NCBI GenBank assembly: GCA_963709505.1
Contig: CAVPXC010000023.1
Span: 1-46,480, forward strand
DNA from: CAVPXC01 sp963709505
GTDB taxonomy: Bacteria; Chloroflexota; Anaerolineae; JAAEKA01
Direction of reading: 5' to 3'
DNA length: 46,480 bases
A program made the translations under genes and the position numbers. Positions within the stretch are counted from its first letter, which is position 1. Each line of letters starts with the position of its first letter. The notes under the pieces were generated by a model. It had not been told where the DNA came from, did not search any database, and worked only from the letters and a program-made list of their open reading frames with translations. This document shows positions 24,516 to 33,325 of the stretch, piece after piece.

Positions 24516-25306
24516 CGCCAGGCCGCCAGTGCCAGGATGATCTGCACCGACATGTCCTCGCGGCCGCCGAAGGCCCCGCCGATGGCGGGATACCGCACCA
24601 CGATCTGCTCCTGCGGCAAGCGCAGCGAAGTCGCAATCTGCTCGCGGTCCTTGTGCGCCCACTGGCCGGCCACGTCGACCACGATGCGGCCCAATTCGTC
24701 CACCGTGGCAACGCCGGCTTCGGGCTGCAAGTACGCATGCTCCTGCGCGCCGGTGCGATAGGTGTGCTCGACGATGATGTCCGCCTGCCGGAATGCCGCG
24801 TCCAACTCACCGCGGCGGATGTGGTATTCGAGCAGCACGTTGCTGTCGCGATAGGCGTGAACCAGCGGGCTATCGGGCTGACGTGCCTCCAACGGATCGT
24901 TCACAACCGGCAGGTCCTCCCAGTCGATCTCGATCAGGCCGAGGGCTGCGGCGGCCTGGGCCTCGGTCTCGGCCACGGCCACGGCGACCTGATCGCCGAC
25001 GAAACGCACGATATCGGCATCAGGCATGCCTTCAGGCGCGCCGGGGCCGCACAGCACGGGCTGATCGGGCACGTTCAGCCCGTAGATATTGTTGGGCACG
25101 TCGGCGGCGGTGAAGACACCCACCACACCCGGCGCGGCCTCGGCCTTGGCGGTGTCGATGCGCCGGACGCGAGCGTGCGGCCGCTCGGCGAAGAGCACCT
25201 TCATGTGCAACATGCCTGGCCGATCGATATCGCCGGGGTAAGATGCCTCACCAGTTACCTTGTATTTGGCATCGACTCTTGGAAGCGAACTACCAACTGC
25301 ACGCAT
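24510..25306 (-). pseudogene. Molybdenum hydroxylase large subunit, N-terminal segment
   Basis: The ATG at 25306 follows GAGG and begins MRAVGSSLPRVDAKYKVTGE, the standard start of xanthine dehydrogenase/CoxL-type large subunits. It continues with MLHMKVLFAERPHARVRRID, YLQPEAGVATVDE and AIGGAFGGREDMSVQIILAL, then leaves the family frame near 24510. With the middle and C-terminal segments, the restored protein would be about 755 residues, normal for the family. The reaction would be hydroxylation of a purine or other heterocycle or aldehyde; the substrate cannot be inferred. Confidence 0.85.
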
Positions 25307-25323
25307 GGGAATACCTCGTAACT

Positions 25324-25430
25324 TGGTAGATGGGTAGATGGGTAGATTGGTTCGTCGGACAGTCTGGTCGGTGAGGAGTACCGCACCGTGCGATGGAAAT
25401 CGCACTCCCCAGCGCTCAATCTACCATCTC
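25324..25430. repeat. TAGATGGG repeat with inverted partner
   Basis: About three copies of an eight-base unit (tagatggg) at 25324-25352 are followed 65 bases later by caatctaccatc (25417-25430), which is complementary. The distal arm contains the stop codon of the FAD/2Fe-2S gene, and the proximal arm lies just before the ribosome-binding site of the large subunit gene. Confidence 0.65.
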
Positions 25431-26915
25431 TCTTGCCTTCTGAATCGCCACGATCACCTTCGCATACCCGGTGCAACGGCACAGGTTGCCGGCGAGGGCT
25501 TGCTGGATATCGGCCAACGTGGGAGTTGGCTGTTCCTTCAGCAGCATGGCGCCGGATAGGATCAGGCCCGGCGTGCAATAACCACACTGCACTGCGCCTT
25601 CGGAGACAAAGGCGGCCTGCACCGGGTGCAATTGCCCGTCGGTGGCCAGACCTTCGATCGTGACGACATCGCACCCCTGGGCGCGCTCGGCCGGCACCAG
25701 GCAGGCCATCACCGCCTCGCCGTCGAGCCAGACCGTGCAGGCGCCACACTCGCCCTCGGCGCAGCCTTCTTTGACGCCGTGCATACCTGCGTCCTCGCGC
25801 AACGCGCGCAGCAACGTCTTGCCGACGGCGTCTTCCAGCGTGGTTGTCCGGCCGTTGAGGGTTAAGGTGATGGGGGTTGCAGGTTGCAAGTTGCAGGTTG
25901 CAGGTGGGACGTCGGAAGGTGCACCATCTGAATCCTCATCTGCCACCTCCACTCCACTCCGCTCCGGGACTTCGTGCCACTTGCCACTTGCCACTTGCAA
26001 CCTGCCACTTGTCGCTCGCAGCAGGACAGGCTTGGCCGGCCAGCCGGAGCGCTCCGTTCCTGCCCGCAGTTGACGCAAGGCGCGCTCGACCAGCACGCCC
26101 ACCATCGAAGCGCGGTAGTCGGCGGTAGCGCGAACGTCGTCGATCGGATGAGCAGCCTGAACGGCTAGTTCGGCGGCGTGGTGCATCCCTGTGTCGCTGA
26201 GAGGCCGGCCGACCAGGCTGGCCTCCGCCTCGCGAGCGCGCACGATGGTCGGCGCGACCGAGCCGAGGGTGATGCGCGCGGCAGTGATCAGCTCACCGTC
26301 GAAGTCCAACACCACGGCGACGTTGACCAAGGAGATCGCCTGCGCACGCCGCAGGCCCAGCTTGATGAACAGGCCGCGCGCCGAAGCGGGCAGCGCCCGC
26401 AGATGGATCGCAGCCAGCATCTCGTCCGGCTCCAACGCGGTGCGGCGAACGCCCTTGAAGAACTGGTCGAACGGCAGGCGTCGCGTGCCCCGCGATTGGC
26501 TGACGAGAGTCACGGCCCCGTCCAACACCCACAGTGGGGTGATCGTGTCGTTAGCCGGGCTCGCCGTGATCAGATTGCCGGCCACCGTGCCGCGGTTGCG
26601 GATCTGCGGCGCGCCGACTTCCCAGCAGGCCCGCGCGAGTGGAAAGGCACGTTCGACCAGCAGCGGCGATGCCACCACGTCGTTGTGGGTTACCAGGGGT
26701 CCCAGGGTGATTTCGCCCTTTGCCTCGTCCAGTTCGATGTCGCCCTTGCCGGGAATGCGAGTGATGTCGACGAGTATCCGCTGGCTGCGCACGCCGCGTT
26801 CCAGCTCAAGGATCAAATCAGTGCCGCCCGCGATCACACGCGCCCGCTCGCCATGTTCGGCCAGGAGCGCCAATGCTTCAGACGTCGTTGTCGGTTGGTA
26901 GTAGGTTTGCCACAT
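25416..26915 (-). CDS. Fused FAD and [2Fe-2S] subunit of a molybdenum hydroxylase
   Basis: This encodes 499 residues. Residues 1 to about 285 are the FAD-binding (CoxM-like) subunit (YYQPTTTSEALALLAEHG, VIAGGTDLILELERG, RNRGTVAGNLITASPANDT). Residues about 350-499 are the CoxS-like electron-transfer subunit, with a plant-type [2Fe-2S] cluster (CAEGECGACTVWLDG, then C) and a second cluster (CGYCTPG, CRCTGY). The joint of about 65 residues (LQVASGKWHEVPERSG, then PPATCNLQPATP) is encoded by a family A heptamer hairpin. The gene follows the MOSC gene across another heptamer element and precedes the large subunit. Electrons would pass from the Mo centre to FAD. Confidence 0.92.
   Translation of the reverse strand: MWQTYYQPTTTSEALALLAEHGERARVIAGGTDLILELERGVRSQRILVDITRIPGKGDIELDEAKGEITLGPLVTHNDVVASPLLVERAFPLARACWEVGAPQIRNRGTVAGNLITASPANDTITPLWVLDGAVTLVSQSRGTRRLPFDQFFKGVRRTALEPDEMLAAIHLRALPASARGLFIKLGLRRAQAISLVNVAVVLDFDGELITAARITLGSVAPTIVRAREAEASLVGRPLSDTGMHHAAELAVQAAHPIDDVRATADYRASMVGVLVERALRQLRAGTERSGWPAKPVLLRATSGRLQVASGKWHEVPERSGVEVADEDSDGAPSDVPPATCNLQPATPITLTLNGRTTTLEDAVGKTLLRALREDAGMHGVKEGCAEGECGACTVWLDGEAVMACLVPAERAQGCDVVTIEGLATDGQLHPVQAAFVSEGAVQCGYCTPGLILSGAMLLKEQPTPTLADIQQALAGNLCRCTGYAKVIVAIQKAREMVD
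25876..26015. repeat. Heptamer hairpin element, family A, inside coding sequence
   Basis: Left arm ttgcaggttgcaagttgcag and right arm ccacttgccacttgcaacct flank about 80 bases. The whole element is read through in frame as the joint between the FAD and [2Fe-2S] domains. It lacks the AGAAGAC centre of the other family A copies. Confidence 0.78.
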
Positions 26916-26933
26916 AGGTTGGCTCTCGAAGAA

Positions 26934-27083
26934 GTGTCAGGTGTGGGAGTGTCGAGTGTCAGGTGTCAGGTGTCAGGTGTCAGGTGTCAGGTGTCGAGTG
27001 TCAGGTGTCAGGTGTCGAGTATCAGGCGCCGGAGTACACTTGCCACCTGACACTTGACACTCGACACTTGACACTCGACACTC
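26934..27083. repeat. Heptamer hairpin element, family B, copy 2
   Basis: At least eight GTGTCAG or GTGTCGA units on the left face about six inverted units on the right (cacctgacacttgacactcg). It fills the whole gap between the MOSC stop (27082) and the FAD/2Fe-2S gene (start 26915). Confidence 0.85.
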
Positions 27084-27522
27084 ATCCGCCCACCGCCACC
27101 GAATCGCCCACGCGCACCACACCGCCTTCGACCACGCGCGCCATCATGCCGACGCGGCCGATAACCAAGTCAGGCATACGGGGGTCGAGCGGGGTGAGCT
27201 TGTAACATGGCTCGCGCAATGCAATTAGCTCGATCACTGCGTCGAGGCCGATGCGCACGAGTGTGCCTGAGGGCTGCTCGGTGAGCTGAACGCCCTGAAC
27301 GATCAAGTTCTCGCCAAGAACGCCGGGATCGGCAGGATAGCCCTCGCCAGCAAGCCGGCCAAGGACTTCTTGGTCCATCACATTGAGGTTACGCTTCGGA
27401 TGGCCGCCCTTGCGATCACGCTCAATGCCGAAGCCGGCCACTAGAACGGCTTGGGGCAATGGCTTGCGATTAAAACTGCCAGCCATGGGGCTGTAGACGA
27501 TGCTGATGAGATTTCCAGTCAT
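27082..27522 (-). CDS. MOSC domain protein
   Basis: This encodes 146 residues. The MOSC fold is shown by GFGIERDRKGGHPKRNLN, GVLGENLIVQGVQL and the conserved Cys in ALREPCYKLTPLDPRM. MOSC proteins bind molybdenum cofactor and some act as carriers or sulfur-handling factors. Its place at the head of the hydroxylase operon supports a role in delivering or modifying the cofactor. No promoter is obvious upstream. Confidence 0.88.
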   Translation of the reverse strand: MTGNLISIVYSPMAGSFNRKPLPQAVLVAGFGIERDRKGGHPKRNLNVMDQEVLGRLAGEGYPADPGVLGENLIVQGVQLTEQPSGTLVRIGLDAVIELIALREPCYKLTPLDPRMPDLVIGRVGMMARVVEGGVVRVGDSVAVGG

Positions 27523-27655
27523 TCGGGGTTCTCCACGAACGAGGTGCGACGTCGATGTTCAGATGTCCAGCATATCTATTTCGGACGATCTGTCAAGATG
27601 CCCGACAAACTCAGGTTTCGGATGCACCCCGCCTAGTGCCATGTTAGGTTAGAAA

Positions 27656-27695
27656 GTGAGTGTCATCCCGAGGCTCGGCGAAGGATGACACTCAC
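27656..27695. repeat. 13-base perfect inverted repeat
   Basis: Gtgagtgtcatcc (27656-27668) and ggatgacactcac (27683-27695) flank a 14-base loop. It lies in the divergent region between the MOSC gene and feoA. Bases 27523-28076 contain this hairpin, the dyad at 27793-27810 and the compound repeat at 27866-28045, and no gene. Confidence 0.6.
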
Positions 27696-27792
27696 AGCTT
27701 AACAGAACACTAGAACCATTGGTGCGTTCATACAGACGAGTACAGGCGCACCATAGCGAAAAGATTAACCCAGCCTAAAAATAAGTCACAAA

Positions 27793-27810
27793 ATATGACC
27801 TATGTCATAT
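27793..27810. promoter_or_regulatory. CRP/FNR-type operator candidate upstream of feo
   Basis: ATATGAC-CTAT-GTCATAT is a perfect dyad with the 5-4-5 spacing of FNR-family sites (ATGAC-N4-GTCAT). A TAGAAT box follows 20 bases downstream (27831-27836), though the -35 is weak. FNR-type control of feo is known in other bacteria; here it is inferred from position and symmetry only. Confidence 0.4.
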
Positions 27811-27865
27811 GCAAGCGAGCGTTTGTACGATAGAATACAGTACGACAGCGTATTGAAAAAAGGTT

Positions 27866-28045
27866 CCAGGGATTGGAAATCCCCTGGCTGAAGTTGAGAA
27901 GTGCCCCTTCGGCTGCACTCAGGGCAAGCTCTCAGGCACTGCAGAACGGATCAATTCCCAGGCCCTGAGGTGCCTCACCTGCACCTCGCTTGCGGCTCGG
28001 CGCAGGCGCAGGTGTCTCCGCTTCAGACGGTGAATTCCATTCACC
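27866..28045. repeat. Long copy of the 127-base compound repeat
   Basis: It begins with CCAGGGATTGGAAATCCCCT and ends with GGTGAATTCCATTCACC, the same termini as the tandem pair at 18571-18820 but inverted. The interior is about 50 bases longer and includes a g/c-rich hairpin (cacctcgcttgcgg region). It is placed between the putative feo promoter region and feoA. Confidence 0.75.
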
Positions 28046-28076
28046 GGGTTGGACAGTTACCGAAAGGGACACATCT

Positions 28077-28410
28077 TTGCTGACACTAAGTGATTTGCAG
28101 CCCCCACAGCGCGGAAGAATCTGCGAAGTCAAGGGCGCCGGTGCGCTGCGCCGGCGCTTGCTGGATATGGGCGTGGTGCCCGGCGCCGAAATCGAGGTCG
28201 TACGGATCGCGCCGCTCGGCGATCCGGTGGAGTATCGAGTGCGCGGCTATCGAACTCTTGCTGCGGCGCACCGAGGCCGCTCTGGTGATGGTCGATAAGC
28301 TCCCCTGCGAGGATTGTTCGGAGCTGAAGGCCGGCGTTTGCGACGAGCAGCAGGCCCCGCACTGTCCCCGTTGGTTGGCCTGGCTGATACGGAACGGCCA
28401 TGGGCAGTGA
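28077..28410 (+). pseudogene. feoA: FeoA, one frameshift
   Basis: A TTG start at 28077 has AAAGGGA seven bases upstream. The first part (LTLSDLQPPQRGRICEVKG, RRRLLDMGVVPGAEIEVVRI, PVEYRVRGY) is the SH3-like FeoA fold. Near 28248 the frame shifts and the last strand plus a tail (IELLLRRTEAALVMVDKLPC) continue to 28410. That tail is unusual in carrying five Cys (CEDC, C, HCPRW), recalling the Cys-rich end of some fused feo proteins. It overlaps feoB by 11 bases. FeoA is a cytoplasmic partner of FeoB in ferrous iron uptake. Confidence 0.8.
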
Positions 28411-30568
28411 TGCCCCCTTCGTGCCGGTAGTGGCTCTGGCCGGCAACCCCAACGCTGGCAAAAGCACCATCTTCAACGCGCTGACCGGTGCGCGGCAACA
28501 TGTGGGCAATTGGCCCGGCAAGACGGTGGACGTCAAGGCCGGCACGGTGCGCTGGAACGGCTCACAGGCAACGTTGGTGGACCTACCCGGCGCCTACAGC
28601 TTGAGCGCACACTCGCTGGAGGAGGTGATCGCGCGCGACTTCATCCTGGATGAGCATCCCGACGTGACCATCGTCGTGCTCGATGCGACCAATCTGGAGC
28701 GCAACCTGTACCTGGCAGTACAGGTGATGGAGTTGGGTGCACCGGTGGCCCTGGCCTTGAACATGATGGACCGGGCCGAAGCCGCGGGCACCGTGATCGA
28801 CGTCGAATTACTGCACCGGTTGCTCGGCGTGCCGGCCGTGCCTACCGTCGGCACGCGACGAAGAGGGCTGGAAGACCTGCTAAGTCTCGCCATCCGCGAG
28901 GCGGAGTGCCAGCCCAAGGTTGTCGACTACGGCCAAGATATGGAGATGGAGATTGCCCGCCTACAGCCTGAGCTCAGCCGGTTACTCCCCACGAGTGCGC
29001 CGCGCTATGCAACCCTCAAGTTGCTCGAGGGCGACGTCCTGGTCAACCAGGCGTTGGGTCAATCGCCGCAGGCCGATGCGCTGCGTCGAGAAGTCAAGTC
29101 GGCCGCAGCCAGCCTGCAGGCAATCTATGGCGACGACGTCGAGCTGCTCGTCGCCGACCGGCGGTACGGCTTCGTGCACGGCCTGGCGCACCAAATCGTC
29201 AAACGCCGTCGCGGTCAGGAGTACAGCCTGACCGATCGCATCGACGATGTCGTGGCCAGCCGAGTGTTAGGCCTGCCGATCTTCCTCCTGCTGATGGCGC
29301 TGGTTTTCACACTGACCTCCCGTGCCTCCGCGCCTTTTGTCGATTGGATCGACGCGACGGTCAACGACGTGCTGGCCAATTGGGTCACCACGGTGCTGTT
29401 TGCCGTGCACGCGCCGGCCTGGCTGGTCTCGCTGCTGGTGGACGGCATCCTGGCAGGTGTCGGCGGGGTGCTGATCTTTCTGCCGGTGCTCTTGATCCTC
29501 TACTTCTGCTTGGCCGTGCTGGAGGATAGCGGCTATATGGCTCGGGCGGCCTTTGTGATGGACCGGCTGATGCAGTTGCTGGGCCTGCACGGCAAGAGCT
29601 TCATCCCGTTGATCGTCGGCTTTGGCTGCAACGTGCCCGGGATCCTGGCCACTCGCACGCTGGAAAACCGCCGCGACCGGGTTCTGACCGGGCTGCTGGT
29701 GCCGCTGATGAGTTGCGCGGCGCGGCTGCCGGTGTACGTCATCTTCGCCGCGGCGTTTTTCCCACGCCACGCCGGGGCGGTGATTTTCTCGCTCTACCTG
29801 CTCGGCATCGTATTGGCCGTGCTGTCAGGCTTGCTCTTCCGCCGCACGCTCTTCGCCAAGACCGGCAATTCGCTGTTTGTGCTGGAGCTGCCGCCGTATC
29901 GCCTGCCCGCGCTGCGCGGCCTGACCACGCACATGTGGCGGCACAGCGAAGAGTTCGTGCGCAAGGCCGCCACAGTGATCCTGGCCGCCTCCGTGATCGT
30001 CTGGGTGCTGCTGAACCTGCCGCTCGGCGTCACCGACACTGCAGACAGTCTGTTCGGCCGCGTTGCGGGCGCGGTGGCGCCGGTGTTCGAACCCCTGGGC
30101 TTCGGCAACTGGCAGGCCACCGGCGCGCTAGCCACCGGCTTGGTCGCCAAGGAGATCGTGGTCAGCAGCATGAGCGTCATTTACCAGGGCGGCGAACCGG
30201 CGGCGCCACCCGAGCCGATCGACCTGGCGGCCGACCTGCGCGGGATTGTGGCGGGCTTCGGGCGAGCTGTGCTCGAGTCGGCACGCATTGTGCTCAGCCT
30301 GATCCCCGGAATCAATCTGGTGAGCCCGCAGGCGGGGCAGGCAGACACCCAGCTCGGCCAGGAACTGCAACAGCACTTCACGCCCCTCTCCGCGGCGGCG
30401 TTCCTGGTTTTCGTCCTGCTGTATGCGCCGTGCATCGCCACGCTCAGCGCGCTCAAGTCAGAGTTCGGCGGCAAATGGATGGCCTTCAGCTTCCTCTACC
30501 TGCTAGCGCTGGCCTGGCTGTCTGGGTTTGTGGTTTATCAGGTTGGAAGTTGGCTCTGGGGCCGGTGA
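28400..30568 (+). CDS. feoB: Ferrous iron transporter FeoB
   Basis: This encodes 722 residues. The N-terminal G domain has G1 GNPNAGKS (residues 15-22), G3 DLPGAYSLSAHS and G4 NMMD. It is followed by the helical GDI-like region, and then the membrane part from about residue 285 with two Gate/nucleoside-transporter-like halves (VLIFLPVLLILYFCLAVLED, GFGCNVPGILATRTLENRRD and LVAKEIVVSSM). The length and order are those of full FeoB. The start ATG overlaps the end of feoA, indicating coupling. A heptamer hairpin follows the stop directly and separates it from feoC. Confidence 0.97.
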   Translation: MGSDAPFVPVVALAGNPNAGKSTIFNALTGARQHVGNWPGKTVDVKAGTVRWNGSQATLVDLPGAYSLSAHSLEEVIARDFILDEHPDVTIVVLDATNLERNLYLAVQVMELGAPVALALNMMDRAEAAGTVIDVELLHRLLGVPAVPTVGTRRRGLEDLLSLAIREAECQPKVVDYGQDMEMEIARLQPELSRLLPTSAPRYATLKLLEGDVLVNQALGQSPQADALRREVKSAAASLQAIYGDDVELLVADRRYGFVHGLAHQIVKRRRGQEYSLTDRIDDVVASRVLGLPIFLLLMALVFTLTSRASAPFVDWIDATVNDVLANWVTTVLFAVHAPAWLVSLLVDGILAGVGGVLIFLPVLLILYFCLAVLEDSGYMARAAFVMDRLMQLLGLHGKSFIPLIVGFGCNVPGILATRTLENRRDRVLTGLLVPLMSCAARLPVYVIFAAAFFPRHAGAVIFSLYLLGIVLAVLSGLLFRRTLFAKTGNSLFVLELPPYRLPALRGLTTHMWRHSEEFVRKAATVILAASVIVWVLLNLPLGVTDTADSLFGRVAGAVAPVFEPLGFGNWQATGALATGLVAKEIVVSSMSVIYQGGEPAAPPEPIDLAADLRGIVAGFGRAVLESARIVLSLIPGINLVSPQAGQADTQLGQELQQHFTPLSAAAFLVFVLLYAPCIATLSALKSEFGGKWMAFSFLYLLALAWLSGFVVYQVGSWLWGR

Positions 30569-30569
30569 G

Positions 30570-30655
30570 CAGTGGAGAGTGGAGGGTGGAAAGTGGAGGA
30601 TGGAGAGTAAGGAGTGCGCTGTCTGCTCCTCACCCTCCACCCTCCACTCTCCACG
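30570..30655. repeat. Heptamer hairpin element, family C, copy 1
   Basis: GGAGAGT-type units (tggagagtggagggtggaaa) are followed by inverted units (caccctccaccctccactct). It fills the gap between feoB and feoC. Its purine-rich arm offers many Shine-Dalgarno-like strings. Confidence 0.85.
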
Positions 30656-30668
30656 CAAAAGGTGATTC

Positions 30669-30935
30669 ATGCTACGGAACATCCTCAACACATTCGAAAC
30701 CTCCCCCGGCCCCATGAGCCTGGACGTGCTGGCGCTGCAGTTGGATCTGGAGCCGACGGTGCTGGAAGGCATGCTGGCTGAGCTGGTCCGCATGGGCAAA
30801 CTGGACCGGACCGACGATCGCACTGAAAGCGGGTGCGCGGCCTGCGGGTTCACGCGCGGCTGTCCATACGTGCTGGCCAACGCCGGTGTGTGTTACGCCC
30901 TGGCGTCTCCGGTGACGACGCCGGCAAAACGTTGA
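30669..30935 (+). CDS. feoC: FeoC-like winged-helix protein
   Basis: This encodes 88 residues. A small winged helix (SLDVLALQLDLEPTVLEGML, LVRMGKLDRTDD) is followed by a Cys-rich wing, CAACGFTRGCPY, then a further C; four Cys near the wing are typical of FeoC proteins that bind an iron-sulfur cluster or metal. FeoC regulates or stabilises FeoB in some bacteria. It is the third feo gene. The gpsA promoter begins at its stop codon. Confidence 0.78.
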   Translation: MLRNILNTFETSPGPMSLDVLALQLDLEPTVLEGMLAELVRMGKLDRTDDRTESGCAACGFTRGCPYVLANAGVCYALASPVTTPAKR

Positions 30936-30960
30936 CATGACCCCTCGGCTTAGGTAGAAT
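30932..30960 (+). promoter_or_regulatory. Consensus sigma70-type promoter of gpsA
   Basis: TTGACA (30932-30937) is a perfect -35 that overlaps the feoC stop codon; TAGAAT (30955-30960) follows after exactly 17 bases. The leader to the ATG at 31019 would be about 52 bases. Confidence 0.8.
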
Positions 30961-31018
30961 TCCTCCCACATTCTTCACCTATTCTTCACGCTTCGCTCCA
31001 ACGAGGAGACAAAGTATT

Positions 31019-32020
31019 ATGTCGAGCAATCTAGCCTCCCGCATCGGCTTGATCGGCCTGGGCAACCTGGGGACGGCCATTGGCAACCTGGTTGCAGCCA
31101 AAGGCTTTCCTGTATTGGGATGGGAGTTCAACTCGGCCGTGGTGGATGAGATCAACCGTGACCACCTCAACTCGCGCTACCTGCCGGGGATTCCACTGGA
31201 GTCTGCTTTGGCCGCCACCACCGACATCAATGCGGTTTTAGGGTCGTGCCGAATCGTGTTCATCGCCCTGCCATCAGCCTTCATCCAGTCGACCCTGCAA
31301 CCGGTGTGCCAGGCCGCCCGGGCCGATAGCATTTTGGTCAACATGGCCAAGGGCATCGACGGCGAAACGTGCTTGACAGCCTTCCAAACCCTGACCACGC
31401 TCTTCCCAAGCCACGGGCGGGTGATGCTCTCCGGACCCACGATCGCCAACGAGTTCGCGCGCGGTATGCCGACCGTGGTGGTCCTTGCCGGAGAGAATCG
31501 CGCCGATCTGATGGCCGTCTCGCTGGTGTTGGACACCCGCCACTTCCGCACGCGTTTCTCGGAGGATGTGATCGGCGTCGAGTTGGGCGGCCTGCTCAAG
31601 AACATTTACGCCATCGGCCTGGGCATCTTCGACGGCAAGGAGATCACGAGCGTCAACTTCCGGGCGGCCTACTTGACGATCGCTCTGGAGGAAATGAGCC
31701 GGATCGGCGTCGCCCTCGGCGGCCAGCGCGAGACCTTTGCCTACCTCGCCGGTCTGGGAGACCTGCTCGCCACCTCGCTCAGCGGGGAAAGCCACAACCG
31801 GCGGATGGGCATGCTGCTCAGCCAAAGCCTGACCGCCCAGCAGATCAAGGAAACGATGGGAGTGCTGCCTGAGGGCTACAACACCCTCAAGGTCGTCCTC
31901 AACATCGCCGAGAAGCTCCACGTCAGCCTGCCGTTGGCCAAGGCGCTTTGGGACGTCATCCACGGCCGGCTGGAAGCGGACCACTTTATCTTTTCGTTCA
32001 TCCGCGATTTCGTGGACTGA
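31019..32020 (+). CDS. gpsA: NAD(P)-dependent glycerol-3-phosphate dehydrogenase
   Basis: This encodes 333 residues from the ATG at 31019, after GAGGAG. The Rossmann GLIGLGNLGTAIGN lies at residues 10-23, with VNMAKGID, LSGPTIANEFARGMPTVVVL, the catalytic Lys in ELGGLLKNIYAIGLGI, and AGLGDLLATSLSGESHNRRMG. This matches GpsA, which makes sn-glycerol 3-phosphate for phospholipids. It has its own strong promoter. The phosphate-site residue usually written as RN is here HNRR, which fits. Confidence 0.93.
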   Translation: MSSNLASRIGLIGLGNLGTAIGNLVAAKGFPVLGWEFNSAVVDEINRDHLNSRYLPGIPLESALAATTDINAVLGSCRIVFIALPSAFIQSTLQPVCQAARADSILVNMAKGIDGETCLTAFQTLTTLFPSHGRVMLSGPTIANEFARGMPTVVVLAGENRADLMAVSLVLDTRHFRTRFSEDVIGVELGGLLKNIYAIGLGIFDGKEITSVNFRAAYLTIALEEMSRIGVALGGQRETFAYLAGLGDLLATSLSGESHNRRMGMLLSQSLTAQQIKETMGVLPEGYNTLKVVLNIAEKLHVSLPLAKALWDVIHGRLEADHFIFSFIRDFVD

Positions 32021-32170
32021 GCCTTGGCTTGCACTAGATTGGACCTTTCTCGGAAGAATGGATGACTGACTCGTCCGCTCGCAGGAGCTTCCGCTTCCGC
32101 AACCGATGTAACCGGCGCACGTCGCAAACTGTGCTGGCTTTGCGTTTAACATAGGTACGCTTGATCCTTA

Positions 32171-32202
32171 GATCGGTCCGGTCACCGAAGACCGGACCGA
32201 TC
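32171..32202. terminator. Perfect 13-base-stem hairpin, possible terminator of gpsA
   Basis: Gatcggtccggtc and gaccggaccgatc flank the loop accgaa, followed by actttct. It lies 150 bases after gpsA and 40 before the next gene. A partial copy of the AAAGGACC family is near 32043-32060. Confidence 0.55.
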
Positions 32203-32243
32203 ACTTTCTAATCTATTCGACAACTTTACCGAAAGAGGCACCT

Positions 32244-33325
32244 TTGAAGTCCAAACTATTCGTACTCGTGCTAGTGTTAGTTCTCAGCGTCCTGGCGGCC
32301 ACACCCATCGCTGCCGCACCTCTTTCCGGGCCATGTGCGCCCGGCGCAGCCTACAATTCCGCCTGCGATGCAAACCATGACGGCACAGTCAACGTGCTAG
32401 ACATCCAGCTCACCGCCGGCCACTGGAACCAAACCGGCACCTGGCTGAGCGACAACAGCCACAACCACCTGGGACAGACCTGGACGGGGACGGACAATCC
32501 GCTCAAAATCCAGGGCTCATACGGCGCGCCGGACTATGCTCCGCTGGTGTTGAACAACACAACCGGTGTGGGCCTGCGAATTGCCGCCAGTGACACCGCC
32601 GTGTTCATCAACTCGACAGGCACCCACGGGGTATGGGTATACTCGGCGACCAAGGATGGCCTGCGGGTGAGAACAGCCGGCACAGATGGTGTACACGTCG
32701 ATTCGGCGGGCGGCACCGGTTTATTCGTGGCCACAGCCGCCGTCCACGGCGTGGATGTTGCCGGCAACCTCTACGCCGGCGTGTTTGCCGGAAACATCTA
32801 CGTCGGCGGCAACTGCATCGGCTGCCTGCAGGCCAACTTCGCCGTCAACGCCGGCGATCGTCCCTTGCAGCCGGGCGACGTGGTGAGCATCCAGGCCGTC
32901 GCACCCAGCGACTTCGACACCGGTCCAACGCTATGGCAGGTGGTTCAAGCTCAACCAGGCCAGAGCCTGCCCCAGCGAACGCGGGGGCTGTCGTCGGCGT
33001 CGTCGCAGGGCGGGCCGAGCTTGTCACCGAAAAAGAGCACCGGCCCGCCGAAACCGGGCGTCGCCTGGTGCCGCGCGAGGGTGCGGCCCAGCCCGGCGAG
33101 TATGTCACGATCGTCTACAGCGGGCCGATGCAGGTGAAGGTTGCGCCAGGCGAGAGCGTCATCGCCGCCGGCACGCGCTTGACTGCCGCCGTCGATGGTT
33201 CAGTGCGGCCGCTGCAAACCCGCACTGTGGAGGGCATGGTGGTCACCGAGGGCGCGCCGGTGATCGGCGTGGCGCTGGACGCAGCGAAGGATGGACTGGT
33301 CTGGGTGCTCGTCAACCCGCAGTAG
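32244..33325 (+). pseudogene. Secreted protein with dockerin-like motif, one frameshift
   Basis: A TTG start (32244) follows AGAGG. A clear signal peptide (FVLVLVLVLSVLAATPIAAA) is followed by an EF-hand/dockerin-like loop, CDANHDGTVNVLDIQLTAGH. Next comes a region of short beta repeats (GVWVYSATKDGLRVRTAGTD, GVHVDSAGGTGLFV) that resembles a right-handed beta-helix. Near 32965 the frame changes, and the C-terminal part (VIAAGTRLTAAVDGSVRPL, GVALDAAKDGLVWVLVNPQ) continues to 33325. Proteins with this layout are common exported products in Chloroflexota. The role is unknown; cell-surface attachment or a structural role is possible. Confidence 0.7.

Noticed and set aside
23941..27083. Repeat clusters considered as a CRISPR array
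   Set aside because: Units are seven or eight bases, contiguous and followed by inverted copies; there are no regular 25-40 base spacers and no cas genes.
13622..27522. Selenocysteine insertion in the molybdenum hydroxylase
   Set aside because: No in-frame TGA at a conserved catalytic position and no selenocysteine machinery here. The breaks are one-base shifts, not single stop codons.
27641..27660. TTAGGTTAG read as half of a DtxR/IdeR iron box near feo
   Set aside because: Only the left half matches; the right half (aaagtgag) has no symmetry, and the site lies over 400 bases from feoA.
32244..33325. Programmed frameshifting as the explanation for the broken genes
   Set aside because: The break sites show no shared slippery heptamer, stimulatory hairpin or common direction, and the proteins belong to families not known to use it.
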